Part shown: one piece after another, positions 45,997 to 60,674 of the stretch
How positions within the stretch are numbered: the stretch's first letter is position 1
How the letters are laid out: each line of letters starts with the position of its first letter
NCBI RefSeq assembly: GCF_001757995.1
Contig: NZ_LXLV01000070.1
Span: 124,001-188,000 of the forward strand
Reading direction: 5' to 3'
Source of the DNA: Bacillus mycoides
GTDB lineage: Bacteria > Bacillota > Bacilli > Bacillales > Bacillaceae_G
Length of the DNA: 64,000 nt
Notes under the pieces: generated by a model
What the model was told of the DNA's origin: nothing
Seen by the model: the letters and a program-made list of their open reading frames with translations, nothing else
The model's database searches: none
Made by a program: the position numbers and the translations under genes

Positions 45997-47077
45997 GTTG
46001 AGTTTTTTCCTCCCTAGCTATATGAATACTTGCCATTCTTGCTTGTTCAGAAATATCGTGGACATTACAAAGTGCTGCTACTTCGTCAATTGTAATGATT
46101 GAATCTTTATGGTCCTTACAATCCCTATATAAAACTTTTCTGGATTGCTTTACATCAAACATCTGTTTTTCATAGTTTGCATAATGAACAATAGATGCTT
46201 CATCTATGAAGTTCATTAGTTCCTTATATCTCTCTCCCATCAATAAAACTCTCCCATATTTAGGGGTTCCTTCAATTTTATTCGTCTTAATACTATTATA
46301 ATGCCCAAGCAATTTAGCGGAAAAATCAATTTCAAAAGCAGTAGCTTTAATTTCACCAACAGCTTTTTTTACTCCATCCACGTTAACGACAACCCCTTGC
46401 GGATTCATAAGTGTCTCACTTGAAAATTCAACGCCTACTTTTATATCTAATAGGTTATTATGGTTTATTGCATGCGTTGGTTTGCCTTTTTCAATTAAAA
46501 TCTGTTTTAATTCCTCATTCAAAGTATCTGTAGTTTCTAAAATACGCAATGCCAAAAGGTAAGCTCTTGCTCCTAATGTCCAGTCATCCGCATCTTCTGG
46601 TTGGGTCCCACCGATAAGGATCATCAAGCCGTCCCCGGTAATAGAATGAATATGGGCTTGGTAAAATCTAGCTAATTTGATCCATGTGGAGATTGCTTTT
46701 TGTTTTAAATTTGCAATTTCTTGAATTGATTCTATACCCGGTTCATTTACAAACAAAGCTCTTCTTGTAAAATTTCGCAAGTCCACAAAAAGAGAGCACA
46801 ATTTAACGTTTGCTTGCTGATTCGATTCCTTATTAAAGTCATCGTATTCTTTTATATTATCAAGCAAATAGTCAAAATCTACATGCCCACCAATTTTAAA
46901 ATCCTGTTCTAATTCTAGCTCAATAATCCTTTGGACTTCTTGTTCGGAAGCTCTATATTCTGCACTTTTAAAGATGTTTTGGTTTTCATTTAAAATAAAA
47001 TATAAAGGATTTTGATGGATTCTATATCTTTTATCTGTAGAAATAATTGACCGGTATTTTGTCCCTTTACTATTCAC
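45989..47077 (-). CDS. Class III nucleotide cyclase, Pycsar type (PycC-like)
   Basis: 362 residues. The cyclase domain (about 85-290) has CSLFVDLRNFT with metal-binding D99 and HSITGDGLMILIGG with D149; no membrane segment or sensory domain precedes it. This soluble stand-alone form next to a PycTM-type effector is typical of Pycsar cyclases that make cCMP or cUMP on phage infection. The last residue is Gly362, which suits conjugation by the E2-E1 protein. GTG start at 47077 with GGGGAGGAA upstream. Base specificity cannot be read here. Confidence 0.85.
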   Translation of the reverse strand: MNSKGTKYRSIISTDKRYRIHQNPLYFILNENQNIFKSAEYRASEQEVQRIIELELEQDFKIGGHVDFDYLLDNIKEYDDFNKESNQQANVKLCSLFVDLRNFTRRALFVNEPGIESIQEIANLKQKAISTWIKLARFYQAHIHSITGDGLMILIGGTQPEDADDWTLGARAYLLALRILETTDTLNEELKQILIEKGKPTHAINHNNLLDIKVGVEFSSETLMNPQGVVVNVDGVKKAVGEIKATAFEIDFSAKLLGHYNSIKTNKIEGTPKYGRVLLMGERYKELMNFIDEASIVHYANYEKQMFDVKQSRKVLYRDCKDHKDSIITIDEVAALCNVHDISEQARMASIHIAREEKTQHG

Positions 47078-47342
47078 GCTAAGATTCCTCCCCTTGGTTT
47101 TATCTACCTTCTAAACAGCATAAAGTTTTCCTGGGTTTTTATAATCATTTTTTATGAAATTTAACCAATCTAAACTTTCACCTTTTAGTAAACAAAACCA
47201 TAACTACTATATATTGTATTACGAAGAATCATTAAACACACTTTATAAACATTATATTTTTGAAAATTTATGTAATTTTGCGACCGAACTTAATATAGAG
47301 TTAAAATTCAGTTTATCCCATAAATCTACCGCTAAAGGAAGC

Positions 47343-47409
47343 ATAAGTTGGCCGTAAACTAAAAGAAGCATAAGTTGGCCAAAACGGCCATCTTATGCTT
47401 CTTGTTACA
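47343..47409 (-). repeat. Transposon right end with three TnsB-type sites
   Basis: The terminal site (47385-47396, CGGCCATCTTAT) points inward. The next two (47370-47381 and 47343-47354, ATAAGTTGGCCR) point the opposite way, so sites one and two form a near-perfect 17-bp inverted repeat around AAAA. The TSD TACAA follows at 47410-47414. The stretch 47078-47342 between the cyclase and this end holds no supported gene and should contain the operon promoter. Confidence 0.85.
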
Positions 47410-47417
47410 TACAAAAT

Positions 47418-47441
47418 AAAAAACCACCAAATATGTATTGG
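47418..47441 (-). terminator. ssrA terminator
   Basis: On the minus strand CCACCAATACATATTTGGTGG is followed by TTTTTTATTTT. The stem uses the 3' CCACCA of tmRNA. The transposon's target duplication begins right after the T run, so the insertion spares ssrA expression. Confidence 0.85.
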
Positions 47442-47793
47442 TGGAGACGGTGGGAGTCGAACCCACGTCCAAAAATATCGGCACTTAAGCTTCTACGAGT
47501 GTAGTCGATATATTAGCATTTCGCAAACTCTTCGGCCTATCGACAGGCTTCCAAGTTGCTAGTCTGATTGTTCTCTTCCTTCGCCCTCAGACGGCGAACT
47601 CCGGCGTAGTCCACTTAGTTTGAGTCCCTTACCCTACCACATGGACGATGGAGGGAGGAACCTTTAGTGCAATTAAGCAGCTAAAGAAAGATTGTTTTGT
47701 TTGCCAATTATAGGCTTTGACGTTTTAACGAGGCCGATCCCCTCGACTCGCAACCTAAGCTCGAACTATCCCTGTCGAATCCGTAACGTCCCC
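47439..47793 (-). ncRNA. ssrA: Transfer-messenger RNA
   Basis: 355 nt. The 5' end GGGGACGTTACGGATTCGACAG and the 3' tRNA-like end with GGGTTCGACTCCCACCGTCTCCACCA complement it as an alanine-type acceptor. The resume frame encodes GKQNNLSLAA before TAA, preceded by the Ala carried by tmRNA. It rescues stalled ribosomes and tags the nascent chain for proteolysis, with SmpB encoded just upstream. The 3' end is the probable target of the neighbouring transposon. Confidence 0.97.
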
Positions 47794-47919
47794 ATGATAA
47801 AAATGGAGCATACGAAGAAAATATCGTGATAGCTACTAAGAGCTGTTTTTCAATGTGCAACAACCTTACATAAGTTATTATATCATACGCGCGCCGTTTT
47901 ACAAATGTAAATATCTGTA

Positions 47920-48387
47920 TTACATCTTTTGGCGATCACGGAACACGCGTGCAATTTCACGTTTCGCTTCTTTCTCTTTTAAATCGTGACGTTTATCATA
48001 TTGTTTCTTACCTTTTGCTAAACCAAGTGCCATTTTTGCAAATCCATTTTTCAAATAGATTCTAAGTGGAACTAATGCGTAACCCGTTTCTTTTGCAGCT
48101 CCCGCTAGCTTATCAATTTCTTTTTTATGAAGAAGTAATTTTCTCGTACGAAGCGGATCATGGTTAAAACGATTCCCTTGCTCGTACGTATTAATATGCA
48201 TATTATGAACCCATACTTCACCATTATGTATACGTGCAAACGCATCTTTCAAGTTCACGCGACCAGCGCGAATCGACTTAATTTCCGTTCCTTGAAGGAC
48301 AAGCCCTGCTTCGTATGTTTCTTCGATGAAATAATCATGAAATGCTTTTTTATTTTGCGCAATAACCTTACCTGTACCTTTTGGCAT
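47920..48387 (-). CDS. smpB: SsrA-binding protein SmpB
   Basis: 155 residues, standard length. [25 protein letters not shown] at the N-terminus, [17 protein letters not shown] in the middle and a basic C-terminal tail ([24 protein letters not shown]) match SmpB. It binds the tRNA-like domain of tmRNA and places it in the ribosomal A site. ATG 48387 has GGAGGGACG upstream; the frame's extension to 48432 lacks a ribosome site. Confidence 0.96.
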   Translation of the reverse strand: MPKGTGKVIAQNKKAFHDYFIEETYEAGLVLQGTEIKSIRAGRVNLKDAFARIHNGEVWVHNMHINTYEQGNRFNHDPLRTRKLLLHKKEIDKLAGAAKETGYALVPLRIYLKNGFAKMALGLAKGKKQYDKRHDLKEKEAKREIARVFRDRQKM

Positions 48388-48429
48388 ATAACGTCCCTCC
48401 TCTATTTTTACTATTGTAACAAATGTAAA

Positions 48430-48479
48430 CAAAAAGCGAAAGTGGCTCGCTCAGAATGTGAAGCGAAGCCACTCTTTTC
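48430..48479. repeat. Short copy of the AAAGCGAAAGTGGCTCGCTC repeat
   Basis: The segment between rnr and smpB begins like the palindromic units at 4619-4905 and contains GAGTGGCTTCGC / GCGAAAGTGGCTC arms followed on the other strand by T-rich sequence. It may act as a processing or termination hairpin between rnr and smpB. Confidence 0.4.
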
Positions 48480-50906
48480 TTACTTACGCTTTTTCTTTTT
48501 CTTCTTGAATCCTGGTACATTTTCAAAGAATCCTTTTTTCTTCTTGCCATTACTATTACTATCTTTTTTCCCTGGCTGACTAGCGGAAGCGGATGCTGAT
48601 CCTTTTCCTTTTCCTTGTCCACCACGATCAAACTTTCTTCCTGTGCCGCGTTCGCCACCGCGCTCATTACTACGCTCGCTACGTCCACCGCGTTTCTTTC
48701 TACCTGTTCTTGGCTGTTCAATCACAACTGGACGATCTTTGAACTTACGACGAGGTGTGCCTTTCATGCCAACGATTTCAAAGTCGATTGCGCGCTCGTC
48801 TTTATTTACGTTAATAACACGAATTGTAATTTCGTCACCGATGCGGAATACGTTACCTGTACGTTCCCCAATCATCGCAAAATGTTTTTCGTCATAACGG
48901 TAGTAATCATCTGTTAAATAGCTAACGTGTACAAGACCTTCAATTGTATTTGGAAGCTCTACGAATAAACCGAAGTTTGTTACAGAGCTAATCATACCGT
49001 CATACTCTTCGCCAATCTTATCAACCATATACTCTGCTTTTTTCATTTCATCTGTTTCACGCTCTGCTTCAACAGCACGACGTTCCATATTAGAAGAGTG
49101 CTCTGCAATCTCAGGTAAGTTTTCACGCCATTTCGCTTGCGTTTCGTTGTCTACTTTACCATTAATGATGTATTCACGAATCAACCTATGAACAATCGTA
49201 TCTGGGTAACGACGAATTGGCGATGTGAAATGCGTGTAGAATTCAGTTGATAAACCGAAATGTCCTAAGCTGTCCGAATCGTAACGTGCTTGCTTCATAG
49301 AACGAAGCATAACTGTTGAAATGACTATTTCTTCCGGCTGACCTTGAACCATTTCAAGAATTTGCTGCAATGCACGAGGATGTATTTCGTTCGCCCGTCC
49401 TTTTACTGCATATCCGAAGTTTGTTACAAATTCGAAGAAACGCTCAAGCTTATCTTCTTTCGGATCTTCATGGACACGGTACATAAACGGTACGTTCATC
49501 CAGTGGAAATGCTCTGCTACTGTTTCGTTCGCAACAAGCATAAACTCTTCAATTAACTTCTCTGATACAGAACGATCACGCATGACAACATCAGTCGGTT
49601 TTCCTTCTTCATCTACTAGTACTTTCGCTTCTTTAAAGTCAAAGTCAATCGCACCGCGGCGCATACGTTTTTCACGTAAAATCTGTGCTAACTGCCCCAT
49701 TTCTTTAAACATTGGCACTAACGGCTCGTAACGTTCAATTAGAGCTTCGTCTTCATCTTCTAAAATGCTTCTTACGTCAGCATATGTCATACGCTCTGTC
49801 GTTTTAATTACACTTTGGAAAATCTCATGCTTTACAACATCACCTAGATTGTTGATTTCCATTTCACAAGATAGTGTCAGACGGTCTACTTTCGGATTTA
49901 ATGAACAAATACCGTTTGATAAACGATGCGGAATCATCGGAATTACACGGTCTACAAGATATACACTCGTTGCTCTCTCCGCTGCTTCAACATCAATTGG
50001 AGAACCTTCTTGAACGTAATGACTGACATCCGCAATATGAACACCAAGTTTATAGTTACCGTTCTCAAGCTTCGTTACTGTAACAGCGTCATCTAAGTCT
50101 TTTGCATCTGCACCGTCAATTGTAACGATCATTTGATCGCGCAAATCACGGCGATCTTTTATATCTTCTTCTGAAATCGTTTCTGGTACACTGTTTGCAT
50201 GCTCCATAACTTCTTCAGGGAACGCTAAAGGTAAATGATGTTTATGAATGACAGATAAAATATCTACTCCTGGGTCATTTTTATGACCTAGAATTTGAAT
50301 AACTTCACCTTCTGCGCTTAAACGGTTCTCTGGGTAGCTCGTAATTTTCACAACGACTTTATGACCTTCTACAGCGCCCATAGATGCGCTTTTCAAGATG
50401 AAAATATCACTTGTCCAGCGCTTATTATCAGGTACAACAAATCCAAAATTTTTCGATTCTGTATATGTACCGACTAGTTCCTTCGTTCCACGCTCTAAAA
50501 TGCGAACAATCGCGCCTTCTTGGCGTGATCCACTTGATTGCGCGCTAACACGTGCTAATACTGTATCACCATGAAGTGCACCATTTAATTCTGTAGGCGG
50601 GATGAAAAGATCATCATCTCCCGTTTTCTTCTCCTCTGGAACAACGAACGCAAAACCACGTGCGTGCCCAATTAATTTACCACGTACTAAGTTCATTTTT
50701 TCTGGAAGACCGTAGCGGTTACTACGTGTGCGAATAACAAGCCCCTTCTCTTCCATCATTACAAGTGCCTTTACGAAATCTTTAAAGCCCTCAGAGCCTT
50801 CGATTCCAAATGCAGCTTCTAATTCTTGTATTGTTAACGGTTTATACGCTTCTTCTCTCATAAATAATAACAACTTATCAATATGTTCTTGTATGATTTC
50901 TTCCAA
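48480..50906 (-). CDS. rnr: Ribonuclease R
   Basis: 808 residues. An N-terminal HTH domain (about 1-80) precedes two cold-shock OB folds (about 80-240), then the RNB catalytic core with [17 protein letters not shown] (active-site Asp cluster, about 265-281), an S1 domain near 630-715 and a long Lys/Arg/Gly-rich tail. It degrades structured RNA 3' to 5' and acts in quality control with tmRNA, whose gene is downstream. TTG start at 50906 is supported by AAAGGAGG nine bases upstream. Confidence 0.96.
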   Translation of the reverse strand: MEEIIQEHIDKLLLFMREEAYKPLTIQELEAAFGIEGSEGFKDFVKALVMMEEKGLVIRTRSNRYGLPEKMNLVRGKLIGHARGFAFVVPEEKKTGDDDLFIPPTELNGALHGDTVLARVSAQSSGSRQEGAIVRILERGTKELVGTYTESKNFGFVVPDNKRWTSDIFILKSASMGAVEGHKVVVKITSYPENRLSAEGEVIQILGHKNDPGVDILSVIHKHHLPLAFPEEVMEHANSVPETISEEDIKDRRDLRDQMIVTIDGADAKDLDDAVTVTKLENGNYKLGVHIADVSHYVQEGSPIDVEAAERATSVYLVDRVIPMIPHRLSNGICSLNPKVDRLTLSCEMEINNLGDVVKHEIFQSVIKTTERMTYADVRSILEDEDEALIERYEPLVPMFKEMGQLAQILREKRMRRGAIDFDFKEAKVLVDEEGKPTDVVMRDRSVSEKLIEEFMLVANETVAEHFHWMNVPFMYRVHEDPKEDKLERFFEFVTNFGYAVKGRANEIHPRALQQILEMVQGQPEEIVISTVMLRSMKQARYDSDSLGHFGLSTEFYTHFTSPIRRYPDTIVHRLIREYIINGKVDNETQAKWRENLPEIAEHSSNMERRAVEAERETDEMKKAEYMVDKIGEEYDGMISSVTNFGLFVELPNTIEGLVHVSYLTDDYYRYDEKHFAMIGERTGNVFRIGDEITIRVINVNKDERAIDFEIVGMKGTPRRKFKDRPVVIEQPRTGRKKRGGRSERSNERGGERGTGRKFDRGGQGKGKGSASASASQPGKKDSNSNGKKKKGFFENVPGFKKKKKKRK

Positions 50907-50965
50907 GCAGAAATACCTCCTTTAAACCCTTATATTATTTAGTGTATCCGAAAGATGGGGGATGT

Positions 50966-51083
50966 ATAAAGTGAAACTTTAATCATCTCCCAATGATTTT
51001 TTACAGCTTTCATAAAGTGAAACTTTAACCAGTGGTTTTTTGTCCGTCCCCACTGATTATTAGCCCACAAATAACGGGATAAT
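50966..51083 (+). repeat. Degenerate, nested bcr1-like repeat, copy D
   Basis: ATAAAGTGAAACTTTAA occurs twice (from 50966 and from 51012), the second followed by a reduced hairpin and the usual ATTATTAGCCC...ACGGGAT end. It reads as one bcr1 copy inserted into or partly duplicated within another, with loss of the central part. Confidence 0.7.
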
Positions 51084-51116
51084 AATTCCCTTATGAAAAA
51101 AAGAGGCAACTAGACC

Positions 51117-51857
51117 TTACCAATCTAGTTGCTCCAAGAAGTTATATACATCCTCATGTAGCACATCACGTTCTTTATCAAGTGTAATGACATGCGTAGA
51201 GTCTTCATACCATTTAATGTCTTTTAACGTAGATTCTACACCGTTATAAATAATGTTAGCACTATCTGTATTAATCATTTCATCATGGCGTGCTTGTACA
51301 ACGAATGTTGGAGCATAAATCATATCAACATTATTGCGTACGTCACGAATCAACTCTTGTAATGCTTTTAATGTATTCATCGGTGTCTGTTTAAATTCAA
51401 ACATTTCCTGCTCAATTCGTTCTGGTGATTTTTGCTCACGCTTTTTATATTCGCGGGCATATGCCAATATACCTTGGTACATAATTTCTTCACTTTTAAT
51501 GTACATCGGTGCACACATTGGTACAACACCTAAAATCGGTAATGTATAAGCAAGTTTTAATGAGAATACTCCGCCTAATGATAATCCAACCGCAGCTATT
51601 TTTTCGTAACCTTGATCTTTTAAATGCTGGTAGGCATTCATTACATCTTTCCACCAGTCTTCAGGACCTGTATGAACAAGCTCTTCTGGTGGTACACCGT
51701 GTCCTTTATAAATTGGTGCATGACAAGTATAGCCTTTCTTCTCTAAAAAACGTCCAAGCATACGTACATCAGCTGAGTTCCCTGTAAATCCATGTAATAA
51801 TAAAACAGCGCGGTCTCCACCTTCAAATGTAAATGGTTTTGGAGATGCTAATTTCAT
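51117..51857 (-). CDS. est: Carboxylesterase (Est30/YvaK-like)
   Basis: 246 residues, alpha/beta hydrolase. [19 protein letters not shown] (oxyanion-hole region, about 18-36), nucleophile Ser in [11 protein letters not shown] (about 90-100), and catalytic His in [12 protein letters not shown] near 222. Length and motifs match the Geobacillus Est30 thermostable carboxylesterase. It lies between secG and rnr as yvaK does in B. subtilis. Two adjacent ATG codons follow GAGGAG; the second is used here. Confidence 0.9.
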   Translation of the reverse strand: MKLASPKPFTFEGGDRAVLLLHGFTGNSADVRMLGRFLEKKGYTCHAPIYKGHGVPPEELVHTGPEDWWKDVMNAYQHLKDQGYEKIAAVGLSLGGVFSLKLAYTLPILGVVPMCAPMYIKSEEIMYQGILAYAREYKKREQKSPERIEQEMFEFKQTPMNTLKALQELIRDVRNNVDMIYAPTFVVQARHDEMINTDSANIIYNGVESTLKDIKWYEDSTHVITLDKERDVLHEDVYNFLEQLDW

Positions 51858-52019
51858 CATGTATTTCTCCTCTTTCTCTTCTGTAATCTAGTCGTATTCT
51901 TTCTATTCTTAGTGTACCATATTTATAATTCTATAATCTAATTAGAAACTTTTTTCGAATAACAAATTAAAAAAGAAGAACCATTAGCACAAATCAGCTA
52001 ACGCTTCTTCTTTTTAACT

Positions 52020-52253
52020 CTATAAATTTAAGTACGTAACACCAATTGTTAGTACGAAGAATAATACAGCTAAAACAACTGTAATACGGTTTAATACCGC
52101 TTCAATTCCACGTGCCTTTTGCTTACCAAACAATTGCTCTGCACCACCTGAAATAGCGCCTGAAAGGCCTGAGCTATTACTAGACTGCATAAGTACCATA
52201 ACAATCATTAAAATCGATACAATAATAAGTAAAACTGATAATAACGTATGCAC
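52020..52253 (-). CDS. secG: Preprotein translocase subunit SecG
   Basis: 77 residues, two helices (about 3-22 and 55-74) with [34 protein letters not shown] between them, the SecG signature. SecG supports SecA-driven export through SecYEG. GTG start at 52253 with AGGAGGTACGCCAA upstream. It heads the secG-est-rnr-smpB-ssrA segment conserved in Bacillus. Confidence 0.95.
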   Translation of the reverse strand: MHTLLSVLLIIVSILMIVMVLMQSSNSSGLSGAISGGAEQLFGKQKARGIEAVLNRITVVLAVLFFVLTIGVTYLNL

Positions 52254-52315
52254 TTGGCGTACCTCCTACAAAGATTCAGTTATTTTAAATGTAGCATAAA
52301 TTCTATAGAAAAGCG

Positions 52316-52347
52316 AGAGCCTATAGAGCCGCTCTCGCTTTTCTTCT
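52316..52347 (-). terminator. Terminator between lrgB-type gene and secG
   Basis: Minus-strand AAGCGAGAGCGGCTCTATAGGCTCTCGCTT forms a hairpin shortly after the LrgB-type stop codon, followed by TTCTATAG. The T run is short. Confidence 0.6.
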
Positions 52348-52348
52348 A

Positions 52349-53041
52349 TTACATAAACACCATTGCGAATAACGGTCCGAGCAAACATGTCAAAATTGCT
52401 GTTAATGTCATTGTTACCGATCCAATAACACCTTCATGTTCATTATTCTTCATCGCTCTCATAACACCCATAATATGAGAAGCACATCCAAAGCCAATCC
52501 CTTTACCAACTGAGTTTGTAACGCGGCTCCATTTTAATAAAATTGGTCCTGTAATCGTTCCAGTAATACCTGCGATAACGACGAAGGCTGCTGTTAAGGA
52601 CGGGACACCACCAACTTGTTCAGATACACTCATCGCAACTGGCATTGTCACTGATTTTGGTAAAGAAGATAAAATTAAGCTTTTATCTGTCCCCATAAGT
52701 GTAGCAATAGCCAAATCACTTGCAATAGCAACTGTTGTACCTACTAATACACCACCAGCAATTGGTACAACATATTTTTGCAGAACATGACGTTGTTTAT
52801 AAAGCGGGATTGCAAATGCTACAACACCTGGTCCGAGTAACTTCGCAATCCAGCCACCACCACTTTCCATATAATTTTGATATGGTATATCAAGCATTAT
52901 AAATAAGAAAGCCATTAATCCTGTTGCAACAAGCATTGGAATGGTAAATGGTGTTGGAAATAATTTGTAGATTTTTTTAGATAATTGATATAATAGCACC
53001 GTAAAAAGAACCCAACCGATTCCGATTAATATTTGGCTCAT
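52349..53041 (-). CDS. CidB/LrgB-family membrane protein
   Basis: 230 residues with seven or so helices. LrgB signatures: GPGVVAFAIPLYKQ (about 75-88), LPKSVTMPVAMSVSEQVGGVPSLTA (about 128-152) and GFGCASHIMGVMRAMK (about 188-203). The family works with LrgA/CidA in holin-like control of murein hydrolases and in pyruvate/3-hydroxypropionate-type transport. Its start overlaps the CidA-type gene by 4 bp. Confidence 0.9.
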   Translation of the reverse strand: MSQILIGIGWVLFTVLLYQLSKKIYKLFPTPFTIPMLVATGLMAFLFIMLDIPYQNYMESGGGWIAKLLGPGVVAFAIPLYKQRHVLQKYVVPIAGGVLVGTTVAIASDLAIATLMGTDKSLILSSLPKSVTMPVAMSVSEQVGGVPSLTAAFVVIAGITGTITGPILLKWSRVTNSVGKGIGFGCASHIMGVMRAMKNNEHEGVIGSVTMTLTAILTCLLGPLFAMVFM

Positions 53042-53406
53042 TGTGTCTCTTTTTCCTTTCTATTCGCAAGATATTGTCCTGTATGTCCTGCGACAATAAT
53101 AATTAAAAACGTACTCGCTACAACTGTAATGAAAAGAGAAATTCCTTTACTCATAAAAAAAGCACCGTAATTCATTAAGCCAAGCGTTGGCGGAATTAAT
53201 AAAAACGGCATAATAGCAACGAGTGTTTCTGCTCCTAAATCAAACCATTTTACTGGAAGTACTTTTAGGCTAAGTAAAACAAGTAGGAGGAACATCCCAA
53301 TCAAACTTCCTGGAATCGGAATATTCAACATTTCTTGCACCCAATTTCCAACCATATAAAATACATAAAGAGCAGAAATTTGGACAAGAATCTTTGTAAG
53401 TTTCAT
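53038..53406 (-). CDS. CidA/LrgA-family holin-like protein
   Basis: 122 residues with four helices and the family core IPIPGSLIGMFLLLVLLSLKVLPVKWFDLGAETLVAIMPFLLIPPTLGLM (about 30-80). CidA/LrgA proteins oligomerise like holins and modulate autolysis. ATG 53406 is chosen since GAGGG lies eight bases before it; two earlier ATG codons touch the ribosome site. Pair cannot be assigned to cid or lrg by sequence here because no regulator (LytSR, CidR) is adjacent. Confidence 0.88.
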   Translation of the reverse strand: MKLTKILVQISALYVFYMVGNWVQEMLNIPIPGSLIGMFLLLVLLSLKVLPVKWFDLGAETLVAIMPFLLIPPTLGLMNYGAFFMSKGISLFITVVASTFLIIIVAGHTGQYLANRKEKETQ

Positions 53407-53699
53407 GTTCATCATCCCTCATGTTTATACGATCTTCTGTTAATATCCTTATCATAGTATAAATTGTAAAAACCTGCAATTTATCAAATCGACAACGAAA
53501 ATCCACTATATTATACGCTTACACCCTTGATATGACTGCTTTTCCGAATATAATTTACGTCAAAAACCTTGACCTATTATATAAAGTTTATATATTCTGA
53601 ATTTTAGCGGTTATTATTTCAATAAAATAAAATCCTTCACTCCATTTTTATTCTGCCTTCTCTCTAGCACACATATATATAAGGGTAGGTGGTGAACAT

Positions 53700-54629
53700 A
53701 TGTCTAAAAAAGTTCTCATTTTTTGTGATCCTGGAATCGACGATACGATAGCCCTCCTCCTCGCATTCTTTATCGATGAAATTGAAATTATTGGTATAGT
53801 TGCGGATTATGGTAACGTTCCAAAGAAAATGGCGGTTGAAAATGCTCAATTTCTCAAGCAAAAAGCAAAAAATACAGATATTAAAATATTCGGTGGTGCT
53901 GAACGACCTCTCACTAGTAACCCCGCTACTTTCTTTACAACGGTACACGGTGAGCATGGATTAGGAAACATATTGCCGCAAGGACCTTTTCAACATGAAG
54001 AAATGGAGAATTTTTTCGAGGTTATTCCTCTTATTCAAAAGCATAAAAAGGATTTAATAGTTGTAAGCTTAGGACGACTCACTTCACTTGCTATTCTATT
54101 TATTTTATATAAAAGTTTAATGAAACAAGTTAAATCTTACTACGTAATGGGTGGTTCTTTTTCACACCCTGGTAATGTCACACCTGTATCAGAAGCTAAT
54201 TTTTATGGTGATCCAATTGCTGCTACCAACATGCATATGTATCCACTAAACGTAACTCAGTATTCCATCGTTACACCTGACATGGCTGAGTATATTCATG
54301 CAAAAGGAAAAGCACCTCTCGTCAAGCCACTATTCGATCATTACTACTATGGATATTATGAAAAAGTCTTACCACATTTACAAGGTTGCCCCTTTCATGA
54401 CACAATGCCAATATTAGCCCTTCTTGATAATTCCATGTTTACTTACCATGAATCCCCCGTCATGGTCATGTCTGAATCCCATGCCCGCGGAGAGAGTATT
54501 GGTGATTTTCGCTCCTTAGTTGGAGCACCCTCATTTATTAATTGGCCAAAACAACGAATTGCTATCGATTTTGATTATAATCTCTTCTTTAAATACTTCA
54601 TGTCACTTATGACGAACGAACAATTTTAG
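53700..54629 (+). CDS. Nucleoside hydrolase (IUNH family)
   Basis: 309 residues. The metal/ribose site IFCDPGIDDTIALLLAF (residues 7-23) is the IUNH hallmark in its DxGxDD form; VHGEHGLGNI (about 82-91), YVMGGSF and the EANFYGDPIAA segment (about 163-173) complete the site. These enzymes hydrolyse the N-glycosidic bond of nucleosides to base and ribose, in salvage, linking functionally to the NupC importers earlier in the window. It is convergent with eno. Confidence 0.88.
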   Translation: MSKKVLIFCDPGIDDTIALLLAFFIDEIEIIGIVADYGNVPKKMAVENAQFLKQKAKNTDIKIFGGAERPLTSNPATFFTTVHGEHGLGNILPQGPFQHEEMENFFEVIPLIQKHKKDLIVVSLGRLTSLAILFILYKSLMKQVKSYYVMGGSFSHPGNVTPVSEANFYGDPIAATNMHMYPLNVTQYSIVTPDMAEYIHAKGKAPLVKPLFDHYYYGYYEKVLPHLQGCPFHDTMPILALLDNSMFTYHESPVMVMSESHARGESIGDFRSLVGAPSFINWPKQRIAIDFDYNLFFKYFMSLMTNEQF

Positions 54630-54631
54630 CA

Positions 54632-54671
54632 TAAAAAAACAGACCGTGATTTCTCACGGTCTGTCGTTATT
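54632..54671. terminator. Bidirectional terminator between nucleoside hydrolase and eno
   Basis: ACAGACCGTGA / TCACGGTCTGT with an A-rich left side and TCGTTATTTT right side can end both convergent transcripts, including the glycolytic operon. Confidence 0.85.
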
Positions 54672-54679
54672 TTCTGCAA

Positions 54680-59504
<4,825 letters not shown>

Positions 59505-59582
59505 TGGATTTCCCTCCGACTACTAGTTAGGATTGACAAAACCCATTCAAAAGCTTAACACATTTGCTTCTAAAACGAAAGA

Positions 59583-59620
59583 AGAGAGAGAGGGAACAAA
59601 CCCTCTCCCTCGTTTTGTCA
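59583..59620 (-). terminator. Hairpin between gapA and pgk
   Basis: On the minus strand GAGGGAGAGGG / CCCTCTCTCTC forms a GC-rich stem after gapA, followed by TTCTTTC rather than a clean T run. It probably acts as a partial terminator or 3' stabiliser that makes gapA mRNA more abundant than the rest of the operon. Confidence 0.6.
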
Positions 59621-59643
59621 TTGATTGCTTATATACTTAAGAA

Positions 59644-60648
<1,005 letters not shown>

Positions 60649-60674
60649 TTAAATTTCCTCCTTGGGGGATTATA

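Larger units (their letters stand above)
34461..47409. mobile_element. Complete Tn7-like transposon (12,949 bp) inserted after ssrA
   Basis: Left terminus TGTCACTTTACCTATAAG and right terminus (minus strand) TGTAACAAGAAGCATAAG both begin TGT and have the ATAAGNTGGCCG binding motif starting exactly 13 nt inside. The 5-bp target duplication TACAA is present at 34456-34460 and 47410-47414. Genes: tniQ2, tnsAB, tnsC, tniQ1 on the minus strand at the left; a kinase and a five-gene Pycsar-like operon as cargo. No Cas genes or CRISPR repeats are seen, so targeting should be by protein (TnsD-type). Confidence 0.92.

Noticed and set aside
44332-47077. Ordinary type II CBASS
   Set aside because: The nucleotide-making enzyme has FVDLRNFT and GDG class III cyclase motifs, not a CD-NTase (GS, DxD) fold pattern.
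47154-47357. 67-codon + strand frame near the transposon right end
   Set aside because: No ribosome site and it runs into the binding sites of the transposon end; probably chance in AT-rich DNA.
34461-47409. CRISPR-associated transposon
   Set aside because: No Cas gene, no repeat array and no guide-like repeat was seen; targeting by TniQ/TnsD-type protein fits better.
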